A stretch of DNA of 64,000 nucleotides from Halichoerus grypus (Eukaryota; Chordata; Mammalia; Carnivora; Phocidae), in assembly GCF_964656455.1 (NCBI RefSeq), contig NC_135720.1, positions 108,760,696 through 108,824,695 of the forward strand. The letters are read 5' to 3'. Made by a program: the position numbers and the translations under genes. The notes below the pieces were generated by a model. It saw nothing but the letters and a program-made list of their open reading frames with translations. It ran no database searches and had not been told where the DNA came from. Position 1 is the first letter of the stretch. Each line of letters begins with the position of its first letter. Shown in pieces: positions 28,365 to 46,839 of the stretch.

Positions 28365-28770
28365 AAAGAAGATACACACAATGGAATATTATTCATCCAT
28401 AAAAATGCATGCGATCTTAACCATTTGTGACAACATGGATGGATCTAGAGAGTATAATGCTAAAGTAAAATAAGTCAGACGGAGAAAGACAAACACCACA
28501 TGATTTTACTTATATGTGGAATCTAAAAAACAAAATGACTGGGGTTTGCAGAAAGGGAGGTAGGTGGGGGGATGGGATAACTGGGTGATGGGCATTAAGG
28601 AGGGCACATGATGTGATGGGCACTGGGTGTTATATGCAACTAATGAATCACTGAACATTATATCAAAAACTGATGATGTACTATATGTTAGCTAATTGAA
28701 TTTAAATTTTTAAAAAAGACTTAAAAAATAAAAATAAAAAAATAAAAAATAAAAAATAAAAAACAAAATG

Positions 28771-29130
28771 AACAAACAAGAACCAGACACAGACTCATAA
28801 ATACAGAGAACAAACTGATGGTTGCCAGAAGGGAGAGAGGTGAGGGGATGGGTAAAATGAAACAAGGGAAGTGACAGATACAGGCTTCCAGTAATGGAAT
28901 AAATAAATCATGGAGATAAAATGTACAGCATGGGGAATATGGTCAATGCTCTTATAATAGCCTTATGTAGTGTAGCTACACTTGTGATGGACATAGCATA
29001 ATATCAGACTTGTCCAATCTCTATACTGTACATCTGAAACTGATATAACATTGTGTGTCAACTATACTTTATATACACATCATGAAATTAGCAACAAAAT
29101 AAAAGTATAAATTGAAAAAAAAAATAAGCC
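28771..29130 (+). mobile_element. L1 3' end fragment
   Basis: Resembles an L1 3' UTR: ACTCATAAATACAGAGAACA then AACTGATGGTTGCCAGAAGG; CATCTGAAACTGATATAACA; and an A-rich end near 29115-29128. + orientation, 5' truncated, directly after the previous L1 tail. Confidence 0.75.
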
Positions 29131-29640
29131 ATAAAAATGAATGATAAGTTTTGTCGGTACATATTCTATGACCTAATAACAGCATTACTCTTGATGGGTA
29201 TTAGAGTGGTTTCTAGTCATTTTTTTTTCTTAAATTATGAACACATTCGTTAAATAAATTATGGTATTCATACAATGGAAAAAAATGCAGCACTGAAAAT
29301 GAATAACTCACCGCTACATGTAACAATAGGGTAACTTACAAGCATAATGCTGAACAAAAGGAACCGGCATAAAATTATCCATACTATAGTATACTGTTTA
29401 TATAAAGTTCAAGACAGACAAAACCTTTAAAGAAGGTGGACAGAGCAATGGTTGCAGGGGGTAATGTTTGAGAGAGGACATGAGGAAGGGCTGTTTAGGG
29501 CTGGCAACATTCCAGTTCTTGACTTGGGTGTTGATTTCACAGGTGAGTTCAGTTTATGATAATTCATCAAGTAGGACGCTTGTGATTTATGTACCTTTCT
29601 ATATGCATATTTGAATAAAAAGTTTACTTTTATATGTAGT
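29131..29640 (+). mobile_element. Very old L1 3' end fragment
   Basis: TATGGTATTCATACAATGGA followed by CTACATGTAACAATAGGGTA and GAAGGTGGACAGAGCAATGG are diverged L1M-type 3' sequences in + orientation. The subfamily was not determined. Confidence 0.6.
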
Positions 29641-29892
29641 TTTTAAAAGTTTTTGGCAATTCATATTGGTTAGGATAGTTTTTCTAAAGTTGATATGCTA
29701 TTTGAGAAATTTGCAAAAGAATCCTCCTAAAAATGCTAAAATGTTGGCAAAACAGAAATAGACAAGAGTTCAAAGGAAATCAGTATAAATGGGAAAACTC
29801 CCATTGCAATGCAGACATTTTAGATAAAGTCATAAGAATAATATATTCGTGAATATATTCATAAGAATGTTTACATTTGAAACTATATTCAT

Positions 29893-29894
<2 letters not shown>

Positions 29895-29928
<34 letters not shown>

Positions 29929-30105
29929 TATTTATTTATTTGAGAGAGAGAATGAGATACAGAGAGCATGAGAGGGGGGAGGGTCAGAGGGAGAAGCAGA
30001 CTCCCTGCCGAGCAGGGAGCCCGATGTGGGACTCGATCCCGGGACTCCAGGATCATGACCTGAGCCGAAGGCAGTCGCTTAACCAACTGAGCCACCCAGG
30101 CGCCC
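29895..30105 (-). mobile_element. SINEC, antisense, young
   Basis: Full-length SINE with a long poly-T at its + strand start and CCACCCAGGCGCCC at its end. Perfect 16-base target duplication GAAACTATATTCATCT at 29879-29894 and 30106-30121. The body is almost identical to the MOCS1-intron copy, and the long tail indicates a recent insertion. Confidence 0.96.
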
Positions 30106-31369
30106 GAAACTATATTCATCTTGACTATATTCAGTAAATGTATTCAAAATGAGAATCAGTAAATTTGGTATATCCAGCAATGAGCATATTCATAAGAATA
30201 TATTCAAGAAAAATATGTTTCATGAATATATTCATAGAATTGGTAAATCTGTCAAATTTGGTGAATTGGCTTTTGGCGAATTGACCCAGAGGCCCTGCTG
30301 GAAAGTGGGGAGGGGAGGGTGTCAATAGCTTATCACCAGCTGGGATAGGCCAAATATTAGCTTACCAGGAATATTTCTTAGAACTGGAAGGAAAAATATG
30401 AATCCCAACTCCTGCACAATCCTCTTGTCTCTACCCCTAGTCAAGCCACTGACCTGACTGTGTAAGATGCAACTTCAGCCACCTCCTCCTGACTCTCAGA
30501 GAAGGAGACATCCAGACCATTCTAGAATAGTTAGCAGCCATTGCCGTCCAAAACATGACTTGCTCTGCATAGCTTGATGTTAAAGGGAGACTCTCCTGAG
30601 CATTCAGGGACTAACTCTTAGGGAGAGTTTCAGAGTGGGCTCTGAGATTATCTGAGATTAACCCTACCCAGTGGCTAAGCTACTCTGGTTCCAAATGGCA
30701 GTTGCTCACATTTACTCCACTGACCCAAGACACACAAATGGTTGAGCAAATGTCTTGGCTATCCCTTTATCTGTGCCTCATGCCCCAAAGGCAGTCTGCA
30801 GGAGGATAAAGAAGATTGTATGAAGGTAGGGATTCACCTATCACCAGGGGAGAAGGTACTGCCAGACCTCAGACCTGCAGGGTCACTGCTGATCTCGATC
30901 CTTCTCCCTCAGAACGATTAATATTTACAATTACACCCAGCCTGCAGTTCCCTTGTGTGTGTGAATGCATGTATGTGTGGGGGGACCCAGACTGCAGAAA
31001 ATGCTTGCCTCCAGCTCTGTCACACACCACCTACCCCCACCCCCAAACCTCCCTGAAGCAGCTCCAAGAAGGGCCATTCTCTGGACTGGGCATCCCAGGG
31101 AGTGCTGGCCAGCCCTGGTGTCCAGCAGAGGGGGCCCATGCTCTGCTCTGCCCCCAGCCTGCCCCCCTCAGCATCCTGGACTCAGGCTCTCCTGTTCCAC
31201 TCTGCTGTCCTGTCCTCCCCACAAGCGAGCCTCACAGCCTCTCCTGCTTCTCTGCTCATGGGTCTTCATGGACCAGCCTGCCTTTTTCCCCAACTCCCTG
31301 CCCCTCTGTCTTCTGCCATCATCTGTGAAGTACTACAGGACAAGAGTGAGGGATGAATTCTGAAGAACA

Positions 31370-31545
31370 TCTGTGTTCCAATCTTGGCTGTACCACTCCC
31401 TGGTAACATGGCCTCAGGCAGCATGTCCCCATTTTAGACACGAGAGAACAGATGCACTCATAGGGATGTTGTGAGAACCAATGAGACCATCCATGTGGAA
31501 AGTTTCATGCAGTGCTTGCTACATGGTTCTCACTGAATTACGAAG
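31370..31545 (+). repeat. MIR SINE remnant
   Basis: TGTTCCAATCTTGGCTGTAC, CCCCATTTTAGACACGAGAG and GATGTTGTGAGAACCAATGA follow the MIR order in + orientation. Confidence 0.7.
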
Positions 31546-32051
31546 TGCCCATCTGGAAAAGGGCTGCGTAGGAAGGGTTCCCTAACCCAGAAAACCAGAT
31601 ACCTCCAGAGATTACTTTGCTAATTTCCTACTTTTCTGAATAGCTCACACTTAAAATAATGTGTCCAGAGGTCTTCTATGAACTTAGTCCCTCTTGGGCA
31701 GGGTAAAAATTGATGAGCTCAACACATGCCAGGCCCTGTTCTAGGTGTTTGCTATTATCATCATCTGTTCAGCATTTCTGTCCCATGCTGGGGCAAAAGT
31801 CAACAGACCTCCCACCCTGGAGAGTATACAGGCTGAGGCATAGGAAACATGTCACATGTTTGGCACATGTGCTAATATAAACAAGTGTATATATCTACAA
31901 TAATCATAGTTTTAAATTTGTCCTTGGCTTTGTTTTTTTTTGGGGGGGTGGGCGGGGATTGAGAATGAGAAAGTTTTCCTCCATTGATTTCCACCTCCGG
32001 GCCCTCCCAGATGCCTCTTAACTCTAGGCTTCCCCATACCCTCAACCATAC

Positions 32052-32140
32052 CTTCCACTTTGGGCTTGGCCTCAGCCAGCCGCTCCTGGAACTTCTTCTT
32101 AAAGAACAGGGCCTGCAGTCGCTGCTGGTAGTGGTCGATC
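32052..32140 (-). CDS. DAAM2: DAAM2 coding exon 18 (FH2)
   Basis: Residues about 751-781: completes Arg, then [20 protein letters not shown] and [10 protein letters not shown] conserved FH2 helix. 89 bases, with a one-base codon part at each end. Only 85 bases separate it from exon 17. Confidence 0.97.
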
Positions 32141-32191
32141 CTGTGGACAGGGCAAGCTACATCGTGAGGCACCCTCCAGCCCCAGGAGCTA

Positions 32192-32344
<153 letters not shown>

Positions 32345-32577
32345 TCAGCTGAAGGTCAGACAGGAAACTGGTGAGAAGCTGATATGGGGATGCAATGCAT
32401 GGATGCCCATACACTGACCATGTTCAAGATGGGGAGGGGTCCTTAAAAGAGAGAGGCATCCTCATGTGGTGGGTTTATGCTTCATCTGCCTCAAAGGGGC
32501 CACAGGGCACCCAGCTCTAGACTTTTCTTTTTTCACTTTTTAAAACTGAGATGCACCTTATATATAGTATACCGTTC

Positions 32578-33708
32578 ATTTTTTTAAAATTTATTTCATT
32601 GTTATGTTAGTCACCATACAATACATCATTAGTTTTTGATGTAGTGATCCACGATTCATTGTTTTTGTATAACACCCAGTGCTCCATGCCATACATGCCT
32701 TCCTTAATACCCATCACCAGGCTAACCCATCCCCCCACCCCCTCCCCTCTAGAACCCTCAGTTTGTTTCTCAGAGTCCATAGTCTCTCATGGTTCGTCTC
32801 CCCCTCTGATTCCCCCCTTCATTTTTCCCTTCCTTCTCCTAATGACCTCCATGCTATTCCTTATATTCCACAAATAAGTGAAACCATATGATAATTGACT
32901 TTCTCTGCTTGACTTATTTCACTTAGCATAATCTCCTCCAGTCCCATCCATCTTGATGTAAAAGTTAGGTATTCCTCCTTTCTGATGGCTGAGTAGTATT
33001 CCATTGTATATATGGACCTCATATTCTTTATCCATTCATCTGTTGAAGGGCATCTCAGCTCTTTCCACAGTTTGGCTATTGCGGACATTGCTGCTATGAA
33101 CATTGGGGTGCATATGGCCCTTCTTTTCACTACATCTGTGTCTTTGGGGTAAATACCCAGGAGTGCAATTGCTGGGTCATAGGGTAGCTCTATTTTTAAT
33201 TTTTTGAGGCACCTCCACACTGTTTTCCAAAGTGGCTGTACCAACTTGCATTCCCACCAACTGTGTAAGAGGGTTCCCCTTTCTCCACAATCTCTCCAAC
33301 ATTTGTTGTTTCTTGCCTTGTCAATTTTTGCCATTCTAACTGGTGTAAGGTGGTACCTCAATGTGGTTTTGATTTGAATTTCCCTGATGGCTAATGATGA
33401 TGAACATTTTTTCATGTGTCTGTTAGCCATTTGTATGTCTTCTTTGGAGAAGTGTCTGTTCATGTCTTCTGCCCATTTTTTGACTTGATTATTTGTTTTT
33501 TGGGTGTTAAGTTTAAGAAGTTCTTTATAGGTCTTGGAAATCAGACCTTTGTCTGTAGTGTTATTTGCAAATATCTTCTCCCATTCTGTGGCTTGCCTCT
33601 TTGTTTTGTTGACTATTTCCCTTGCTGTGCAAAAGCTCTTTATCTTGATGAAGTCCCAAAAGTTCAGTTTTGCTTTTGCTTCACTAGCCTTTGGAGATGT
33701 ATCTTGAA
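32578..33708 (-). mobile_element. Young 5'-truncated LINE-1, - strand
   Basis: A 3' UTR (32578-32860) and an intact ORF2 C-terminus, 5' truncated. It is flanked by a 12-base target duplication with one mismatch, AGTATACCGTTC at 32566-32577 and AGTATACCATTC at 33709-33720. It runs in the DAAM2 sense direction and matches the L1 family of the element at position 1, whose 3' UTR piece also appears at 4697-4776. Confidence 0.9.
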
Positions 33709-33730
33709 AGTATACCATTCTTAAGTGCAC
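32861..33730 (-). pseudogene. L1 ORF2 C-terminal 289-codon open frame (truncated)
   Basis: Open to its normal stop. It reads [20 protein letters not shown], then [20 protein letters not shown] and the Cys-rich knuckle [18 protein letters not shown] (C-x3-C-x7-H-x4-C), ending [15 protein letters not shown]. Endonuclease and RT domains are absent because of 5' truncation, so it cannot move on its own. The first few codons come from flanking DNA. The lack of stops in the L1 part points to a recent insertion. Confidence 0.9.
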
Positions 33731-33825
33731 AGCTCAATGATTTTTTTCTTTTAAACCCAAGTTTGTTGAGGTATAGTTTACATAAAATATATTTATTTTT
33801 TTAAAAAGTATTTATTTTAGTGAGA

Positions 33826-33856
<31 letters not shown>

Positions 33857-34985
33857 CATGCACACAAGCAGGGGGAGGGGCAGAGGGAGAGGAAGAATCC
33901 CAAGCAGACTCTGTGCTGAGTGCAGAGCCCCACATGGGGCTCAATCCCAGGACCCTGAGATCATGACCTGAGCCAAAATCAAGAGTCAAATGCTTAACCG
34001 ACTAAACCACCCAGGCGCCCCAAAAAGGCATCCATCTTAAGTGTGCAATTCAAAGAGTTTTGACAAAACCACCCACTGAAACCCCATCCAGATTAAGATA
34101 CAGATTTCCATCCCCTAGAAAGTTCTCTTCTATTGCTTCAATAAGGCAACCCATCCCTCTCCCCATTATAGCCTCTCAACTGAATTCTATTACCTTAGAT
34201 TAGATTTGCCTATTCTTGAACTTCATATAAGTGGATTCATGCTGTGTGTTTTCTTTGGTGTCTGGCTTCTTTTGAATAACATAATGTCTGAGACTCATCC
34301 ATGATCTAAGTATTGGTAGTTTGCTTTTTATGCATTGCTGAATAGTATTCTATTGTAAGAATATACCACGGTATATTTATTCACTTTCTTATTGATGGAC
34401 AGTTGGGTTGTTCCATGAATAAAACTGTTATAAATATTCTTGCATATATCTTTTATAGTCAATGTTTGCACTCATTTCTCTGTATCTAGCAGTGGGACTG
34501 CTGGGCAGTAGGGTAGGTTTAGCCTTTGTGCATACTGCCAAATTGTTTTCCAAATTATTGTACCCAATGAGAATTCCAGTTGCTTCATGTCCTTGCCAAC
34601 ATTTGGCATTGTCAGTCTTTTCAATTTTAGCTATTCCAGTGGGTGTGTGGTTCTGCCTCAGTGTGATTTACTGTATTTCTCTGATGACTAAGAGTGTCGA
34701 GCCACTTGGAAATTCTCTTTCATGAAGTACACGTTCAAGGCTTCTGCTCATTTTCAAGTGGAGCTGTTTGTCATCTTCATTCTTGGATTTGAGAGCTCTT
34801 TATTCTGAATAGGAGATCTTTGCTAGATGTACATAAAGCAAATGTCTTCTAAGGTTTGGCTTATCTTTTCACTCTAGTATTGGTACCCTTTGATGAACAG
34901 AGTTCTTAATTCTAATGAGGTCCAACTGATGGTGGTTTTGTTTCATGCCTTCTAGGTTTCTCTTGAAGGATCCAATAAATTGAGG
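33725..34985 (-). mobile_element. Very old LINE-1 remnant, - strand
   Basis: Signs are AGTTTGTTGAGGTATAGTTT at its start, GTGGATTCATGCTGTGTGTT and TTGGTGTCTGGCTTCTTTTG, then GTGGGACTGCTGGGCAGTAG and CCAGTGGGTGTGTGGTTCTG. These are antisense 3' UTR and late ORF2 sequences of an ancient L1. No long reading frame remains. Confidence 0.75.
33790..34021 (-). mobile_element. Old SINEC, antisense, in old L1
   Basis: Diverged carnivore SINE (poly-T/A start, GA repeat at 33823-33850, then CACATGGGGCTCAATCCCAG, ending CCACCCAGGCGCCCC). I could not find a clear target duplication, consistent with greater age. Confidence 0.85.
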
Positions 34986-35282
34986 TGGAAGAGATTGGGG
35001 GAATATATGACTATGGGTCACTCTGACTTTACCTTGAGACCCAAGGGGGGATCATAGCTCATATCTCCTGTCAAGGACCTCAATCCCCTGGAAAATATGC
35101 AGCCTTTCCTAGCCTCCCCTCAGAAAGGCTGGTCCAGGGAGTTTCTATAAACCTCTACCCAACTCCTCATCCTCCAGACTGATTTCTCCTTGACCTAAGA
35201 GTCTTGGGCCTCTCTGGGGGCAGGAAGGGGTGCAGCTTCCCCCTAGTTTCAGCTCCCATCCCCTCCCCACCAGGGGCCTCAC

Positions 35283-35367
35283 CTGCTCCAGCATGTCCTT
35301 AGCAAGGTCCTCCTGTTCATCCATCTTCAAGATGGCCTGCCGGATCTCCTCATTAGAAAGCTTCAAC
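35283..35367 (-). CDS. DAAM2: DAAM2 coding exon 16 (FH2 knob)
   Basis: Residues about 687-715: (K)[19 protein letters not shown] then DLAKDMLEQ. Part of the FH2 knob; the region just before it (exon 15) has the conserved Ile that contacts actin. 85 bases, phase 2 in and 0 out. The donor is CAG/GTGAGG. Confidence 0.97.
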
Positions 35368-40186
<4,819 letters not shown>

Positions 40187-41364
40187 CTAAGATTCAGGAC
40201 AGGGAGAAGACCCAATGTTTGACTCAACTCCTTCATGATGGAGAGGTCCAATGCCTCCCTAACTCCACCTGTTCCCAGCTGCACAAACTACAATAGTCAG
40301 GCTTTCAGGCCTTCAGAAAGGGGTCAATTCATCTCCCCCAAACCTTCAATACATTGTTCCAGGGCAGAAGCCAGAGACAAGCTCCTTGTCCTCCCTTTCT
40401 CATGGGGCCACATAGACGTGTGCTCCAGAAATCAAATGGAGGGCAAGAGTGATGGGTAGGCAAATATGAAAGAGGGTATGAAACTCCTTCCTGAAAAACA
40501 AAACCAAACCAGTGTTCTCAGGGCACACTCCCTAAATGTCAGGGTTGGCTAGAGTCACTGCAAGGAATAGTGCCCACACATATTTGAGATCCTCAAATCC
40601 TCAGTGCGCACTATATTTCCTGTATCTGAGATTGTCATTTTGTCTCCCACGGGGTCTTCCTCCCACTTTCCCAGATTCCCAGAAAGTGGACAAATGCCAA
40701 AGCCTGGAACATTCCTGGCCCCTAGAGTGACTGTTCAGGCCAACAAGACTGCCACAACTTCCTGTTGGTCAGACCCAGGGAAAGTGGCTTATCCCTCATG
40801 GTTGGGATGAGTCCAAGGGTTTACATTCCAAGGCTTCTCCACCTAAGCACTGCCCCACCTCTGTATGGGACCCTGGCACTGAACCCCCACTCCAGGGAGA
40901 GGCTCCTTCAGCAAAGCCAAGAACACCCCAGTGGTCTTACAGCACCTTGAGCCATTGCTCAGAGGGCAGAGAGCACAGCCTCTTCAGGGTACTCACTTCT
41001 GTCCTCCCAGGAGTCCTTGCCTCATTCTGAGCTTTGCTGTCCTTTAAAATGGAATCTCCCACCCTCCTCTGCCTAGAGGGCAGCTGGGGAACCTTCCTAA
41101 GGCCACCACCCCCTCCTCCCTCCATCTCCCCCTCAGCAAGGCTTAGAGAGAGAAACATACCTTTCACTCACTTTTATTTTCTTAAACTCTGGAAAGGGGA
41201 GGCTAGGCCAGAGCAGGGGGGGAGGGTGGGGACATTCCTGTGGCCTTTCTAAGGCCAGGGACCCTCTTGTGGAATGCCGGGCTGGGAAGCTCAGAGCAGC
41301 AAGGGATACAGGCAACTGGCCAAACCCAACACAGACACATTCTTTTCATGGCAGAAACAACCAC

Positions 41365-41387
41365 TGTGTGTGTGTGTGTGTGTGTGT
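41365..41387. repeat. (TG)n microsatellite
   Basis: An uninterrupted 23-base TG tract. Confidence 0.95.
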
Positions 41388-42214
41388 ACACAGGAGCACG
41401 CGTGGAGTAGGGGAAGGGGACAGGGGAAAGAAGCCAGGCCCCTGGAATGGGGTATGTGGGAGGCAGAGAGAAGACGGGAGGGGGAACTGAACAGGAGAGC
41501 AGGGAAGGAAAACTCTCAGTGGTTCCCATCTGAGTCTAGACCTGGGGTGGAGGTGGGCTCCATGGGAAATCCCACACAGGTAAATCTTGCCACTGTTCTT
41601 TACTCCCAGTGAGGCCGGGCTAAGAAAGGACTGGAATGCGAGAGCTGGATGGTTAACACTAGGGAGAGTTTCCCCTGAGAGAATGGACTGAGTGCCCAGC
41701 TCTCCCACCGTTCTTGCCAAATGCCACCCCATCCCCATATGCAGCCCTTTGTGGAGGTATAGCTGAGCGAGCTCTGGAGCCATAATCCATTTCCTAGTAT
41801 TCTCCACATCCTACACTTCACCAAGTTGCCCTGTTGTGCCCACCGTGCAGAATGATGCCTGACTTTAATTTTTGCATCACTCTGGCCAAAACCTCATCAC
41901 CACCAGTCTAGATCCCTGGGACTTCTGCCCTCTAGAGACACCCTTTATATGACAAAGAAATCTTTCTCCAAAACACTTTTCATTGTGTTTCTCTCACTGA
42001 GCATTTGGAGTCCAACAAAGCAAGCTAGTTTGCACTCCCAGCCTCATCACTATGTGGGACTGTTGGCAAATAGAGGGGTGCTATTCTCTTCTCATTTCAC
42101 ATAAAAGAAAGCAGGGTCTCAGTGATGCTTGCTTACTGAGTTGAAGGATTAGGTGAGATAACACACTTAAGGCATTCATGGTTGTGCCACTAATAACTCA
42201 CCTAATATTATTAC

Positions 42215-42375
42215 GAATTTCTGTGTTAGTCACTGTTCCAAATACTTCATATGTCAATTAATCCTCACAATGATCATTCAATATAGATGCCATAATTACC
42301 CCCATTTTATAGAACAGGAACCTGATGCCCAAATGATTAAATAACTCCTGGTCACATGATTAAAAGCTTGGGAGT
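42215..42375 (-). repeat. MIR-family remnant, antisense
   Basis: CACTGTTCCAAATACTTCAT, then AATCCTCACAATGATCATTC, ACCCCCATTTTATAGAACAG and TGGTCACATGATTAAAAGC follow the reverse complement of a MIR consensus. Confidence 0.75.
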
Positions 42376-42689
42376 GGGCTAATAGGTCCACAAATATTAT
42401 TCAATCCCGCCCACCCACCCCTGCTGAGAAATGTCTACAACTCCTGCGAATCCTCCCCATTACCCATTCCATCAGACCTGTACTTTCCAGTCCAGGAATG
42501 AAACTCTGGCCTGCTTTGGGTCCCTGAGGAATTTATATAGATTTTATTATTACTAGACCCCAGAAAAAATCCTAAGTACAAAGCTCTATTTGATGAGAAT
42601 GTTGCAAAAATATTAGTTGCCTTGTCTGTTTTCCTTAATTGTTGAGGTGCCTAATCAACTTTTCATTACCTTTTAAAAATTTTCAGTTA

Positions 42690-43250
42690 TACAAAAAGGC
42701 AACCTACTGAATGGGAGAAGATATCTGCAAATTATATATTCAGTAAAAGGCTTAATATCTAAAATATATAAAGAACTTACACAACTCAACACCAAAAAAA
42801 AAAAAAAACCCTAAATAATCCAATTAAAAAATGGGCAGAGGACCTAACTATGCATTTTTCCAAAGAAGACATACAGATGGCCAACAGACAAATGAAAAGA
42901 TGCTCAACATCATCAGGAAAATACAAATTAAAACCGCAATGAGATATCACCTTACACCTGTTAGAATGGGTAAAATCAAAAAGACAAGAAATAACAAGTG
43001 TTGGTAAGGATGTGGAGAAAAGAGAACCCTTGTGCGCTGTTGGCAGGAATGCAAACTGACTGATGCAGCCACTATGGAAGACAGTATAGAGATTTCTCAA
43101 AAAAAAAAAAAAATAGAAATACCATACCATAGCATAACATATAGAGTTGTAAAACCACTATGCTGTACAACTGAAACTAATGTAACATTGTGTCAACTAT
43201 AATAAAAAAAATTTAAACTTTTTTTTAAAAGAAAGCAAAAAAAAAAAAAA
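42690..43250 (+). mobile_element. L1 3' fragment
   Basis: Late ORF2 sequence (CAACCTACTGAATGGGAGAA; ATGGGCAGAGGACCTAAC), an internal deletion near 43100-43140, then 3' UTR (CTGTACAACTGAAACTAATG) and an A-rich tail. + orientation, antisense to DAAM2, frame broken. Confidence 0.8.
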
Positions 43251-43559
43251 ACCCTTTAAGTTTTAAGTACAGGAGATAAATTTTTTTTTACCGCAAAGAA
43301 GTATATATATTATTTCTGATCATGAACAGTGAACGTTTCTACACAGCCTGTGGCCTTTGGTTCTGCAGAGCTGTTTGTCTGCTTGCCTCATGACTGTGGG
43401 GAAGGACACACAGGGCGCAGCTGTGCAGTGCAGTTGTTACAAATGTCAACCATGTGGCTTCAAAATTCTGATAACAGGTGGCTCTAAAATTTTACCAACT
43501 TAGATTAGAGATGTTATCAGAAGCCCAGGAGACTGTGAGCTATATTCATGCTTTGTCTT

Positions 43560-43690
43560 TCCACCTCGATTATAAAACCAGAGATAGAAGGAATCTTAGA
43601 AATCTCACAGATGAGCAAACTGAGGTACAAAGTGAGTGATTTATTCAGGTTGCACAGTTTATTAGAGCCAAACCTGGTTTAGTTAGAGGT
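43560..43690 (-). repeat. MIR-like remnant, antisense
   Basis: CACAGATGAGCAAACTGAGG, TACAAAGTGAGTGATTTATT and CAGGTTGCACAG resemble a reverse-complement MIR. Confidence 0.6.
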
Positions 43691-44730
43691 TAGAACCTCC
43701 CCTTCAATCCCTTCCCAGGATCTCTAGATGTTTCCTTGAACAAAATTCCTAATTTGCCAGATTCAAAGCTCTTACAGGGCAATGCTTTGTTTCACCTCTT
43801 ATTATTACCCATCACAATCCCCAGCAAAAAGCTTTACACAAAGCAGCCCTCAGACTGACTGGTTAGCTGGTCTACCATTATGAGAGCCAGCTAACACATA
43901 GCTGGCCACCTATTTCACAATCTCACATCTCTTCCCACTTGAGTCTCCATCTGAGCTCATTTAAGCTAGCATAGAATGGTACAGTTATGAATTCCCCAAG
44001 AGTTAGACCAAGAGGTTCATACAACAAGGTCAGAGGACATCCATTAGTCCCAGCTCCAAAATCATGTCTGCATGGCTGCTACTGAAGTGTGTGTATGGAT
44101 CAGGCTAATTGAACTCAGTTACCATGTATGTGTTAAACCTCAAGGACAAAGCCACAGGTCCTAATAGGATTTAGTACAGAACCAGAGGCAGGGCTTGACC
44201 CAGGCTGGAATTGGCCTTAAATTACTAGCAGTCTAAAGCAACTCTAGCAGTAGAGTTATCTCTACTCTATGCTCGTGAGAGTCCAACTGAGGAATCTCAC
44301 ACATGGACCTGGGATTGGTGATTATTGTGAATAATATTCATGAGGGCCTCTCACTGCTGAGCAGTCTAGAGAAGTACCCAGTGTGTCTACCTTCCCCTCA
44401 GGAGGATGCCAAAATGACTACAACTTGACATCCAACTCTTCATGGCAAGGGTGCTGTCCTGTCCCCTGCCATGGCCTCATCATTTCAGTCCTTTGAACAC
44501 ACTGCCCTGATCTTTACCATCTCTAGACCTTGGTCCAAGTTCTTTGCCTATATCTTCCACCCTTTTCCTCAAATAGACCCTATCCTTAAAATTCTAGCCC
44601 AGCCACTGTATTGTCTAGAAAGTGACCCTGCTTGGTCAATGCTCTAGTATCAATATCACTCCATTAACCCTCAGCACATACAAATTCTGTCTGCAGGTGG
44701 CTTTGCCAATGTGAGCCTTAGCACATGTCA

Positions 44731-46139
<1,409 letters not shown>

Positions 46140-46157
46140 TTAGGCAGAGCCCCTTAC

Positions 46158-46216
46158 CTTTCCGGAACTTCTCTGCCTGGTCTCGCCACTGTTTCACTTC
46201 ATTCTCATTGATGAGC
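46158..46216 (-). CDS. DAAM2: DAAM2 coding exon 11 (coiled-coil start)
   Basis: Residues about 434-454: (M)LINENEVKQWRDQAEKFRK and a split Glu. A short 59-base exon, phase 2 in and 1 out. The donor is AAAG/GTAAGG. It sits 136 bases from exon 12. Confidence 0.96.
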
Positions 46217-46839
46217 CTGGTGGGGAGTACAGGAAGGGTCTGTTGATTGTTGGCTCATAACTTCCCAGAAGACATATCATCCCCCTATTCCCCACATCGG
46301 TTCTATGATCTCCAATCTGTCCAGCCACATCAAGGAGGCTAGGATTTTGACTCTCCAGATGTCTCTCCAGGTTCCCAGCCCTGCCCAGTTCTCATGTATC
46401 TCTCTGTGGACTGTGAAAATTGAAAAGACCCTTAAATAACTTATGATCCAACCCCTTGTGATATAGTTGAAGCTCCTGAGACCAGAAATGAAGACAACAG
46501 CTTAACTAATGGTAGAACTAGGACTAAATCTCAGGCTTCCTTTAGTTGTCTGATGACTTGTACTCCCTTGTAAAAATAAGTTTTTTGCACTGAGAGAGAT
46601 CAAAATATTGACCCTACCATGGTCTAGGCTTCCAAAGACCAATGTGTAAGAGCAAGAGAAATCACCCACCTCACAACACAGAATGAGTATGTTGAGGGTG
46701 AAGAGGGAAATGTATCTAAATCACAGGAAGTCCTCACTCATGTCAAACTCTTGGAATGGGGATTAAGCTATTACCTAGACACCAAGGTGTAATAGAGATG
46801 AAATCCCAAAGTGAGATCCCAATAATTGGTTTTTTGTTT

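Larger units (their letters stand above)
22468..28768 (+). mobile_element. Old near-full-length LINE-1, decayed and interrupted
   Basis: From the 5' end: a 5' UTR-like stretch (22470-22740, ACAGACACACATAGCCTACA then CAGGGGATGACC), a broken ORF1 region (about 22780-23560), an ORF2 endonuclease region with stops (about 23900-24600), reverse transcriptase pieces (25550-25970) and a 3' end with A-rich tail at about 28700-28768. The catalytic endonuclease Asp-Phe-Asn is lost, and the RT Ala/Val-Asp-Asp box reads LVDD with broken frames, so it is inactive. It is interrupted by a SINE (26931-27148) and by another L1 (27610-28364). Its + strand orientation is antisense to DAAM2. Confidence 0.85.
21498..32051 (-). 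other. DAAM2: DAAM2 intron 18 (10.5 kb, repeat-rich)
   Basis: The longest intron. 21498-22440 is A/T-rich sequence without a repeat I can name. 22468-29640 is a pile of old + strand L1 pieces with a nested SINE and a nested inverted L1. 29895-30105 is a young antisense SINEC. 31370-31545 is a MIR. The remaining stretches are unique. Confidence 0.85.

Noticed and set aside
29928..30119. Small open frame with the SINE-derived motif MNIVSGAWVAQLVKRLPSAQ
   Set aside because: It is a frame inside the antisense SINE; the same peptide arises from other copies, for example at 11369-11575.
33823..33850. GA repeat as a separate microsatellite
   Set aside because: It is the expanded T/C-rich tract of the old SINE at 33790-34021, not an independent locus.
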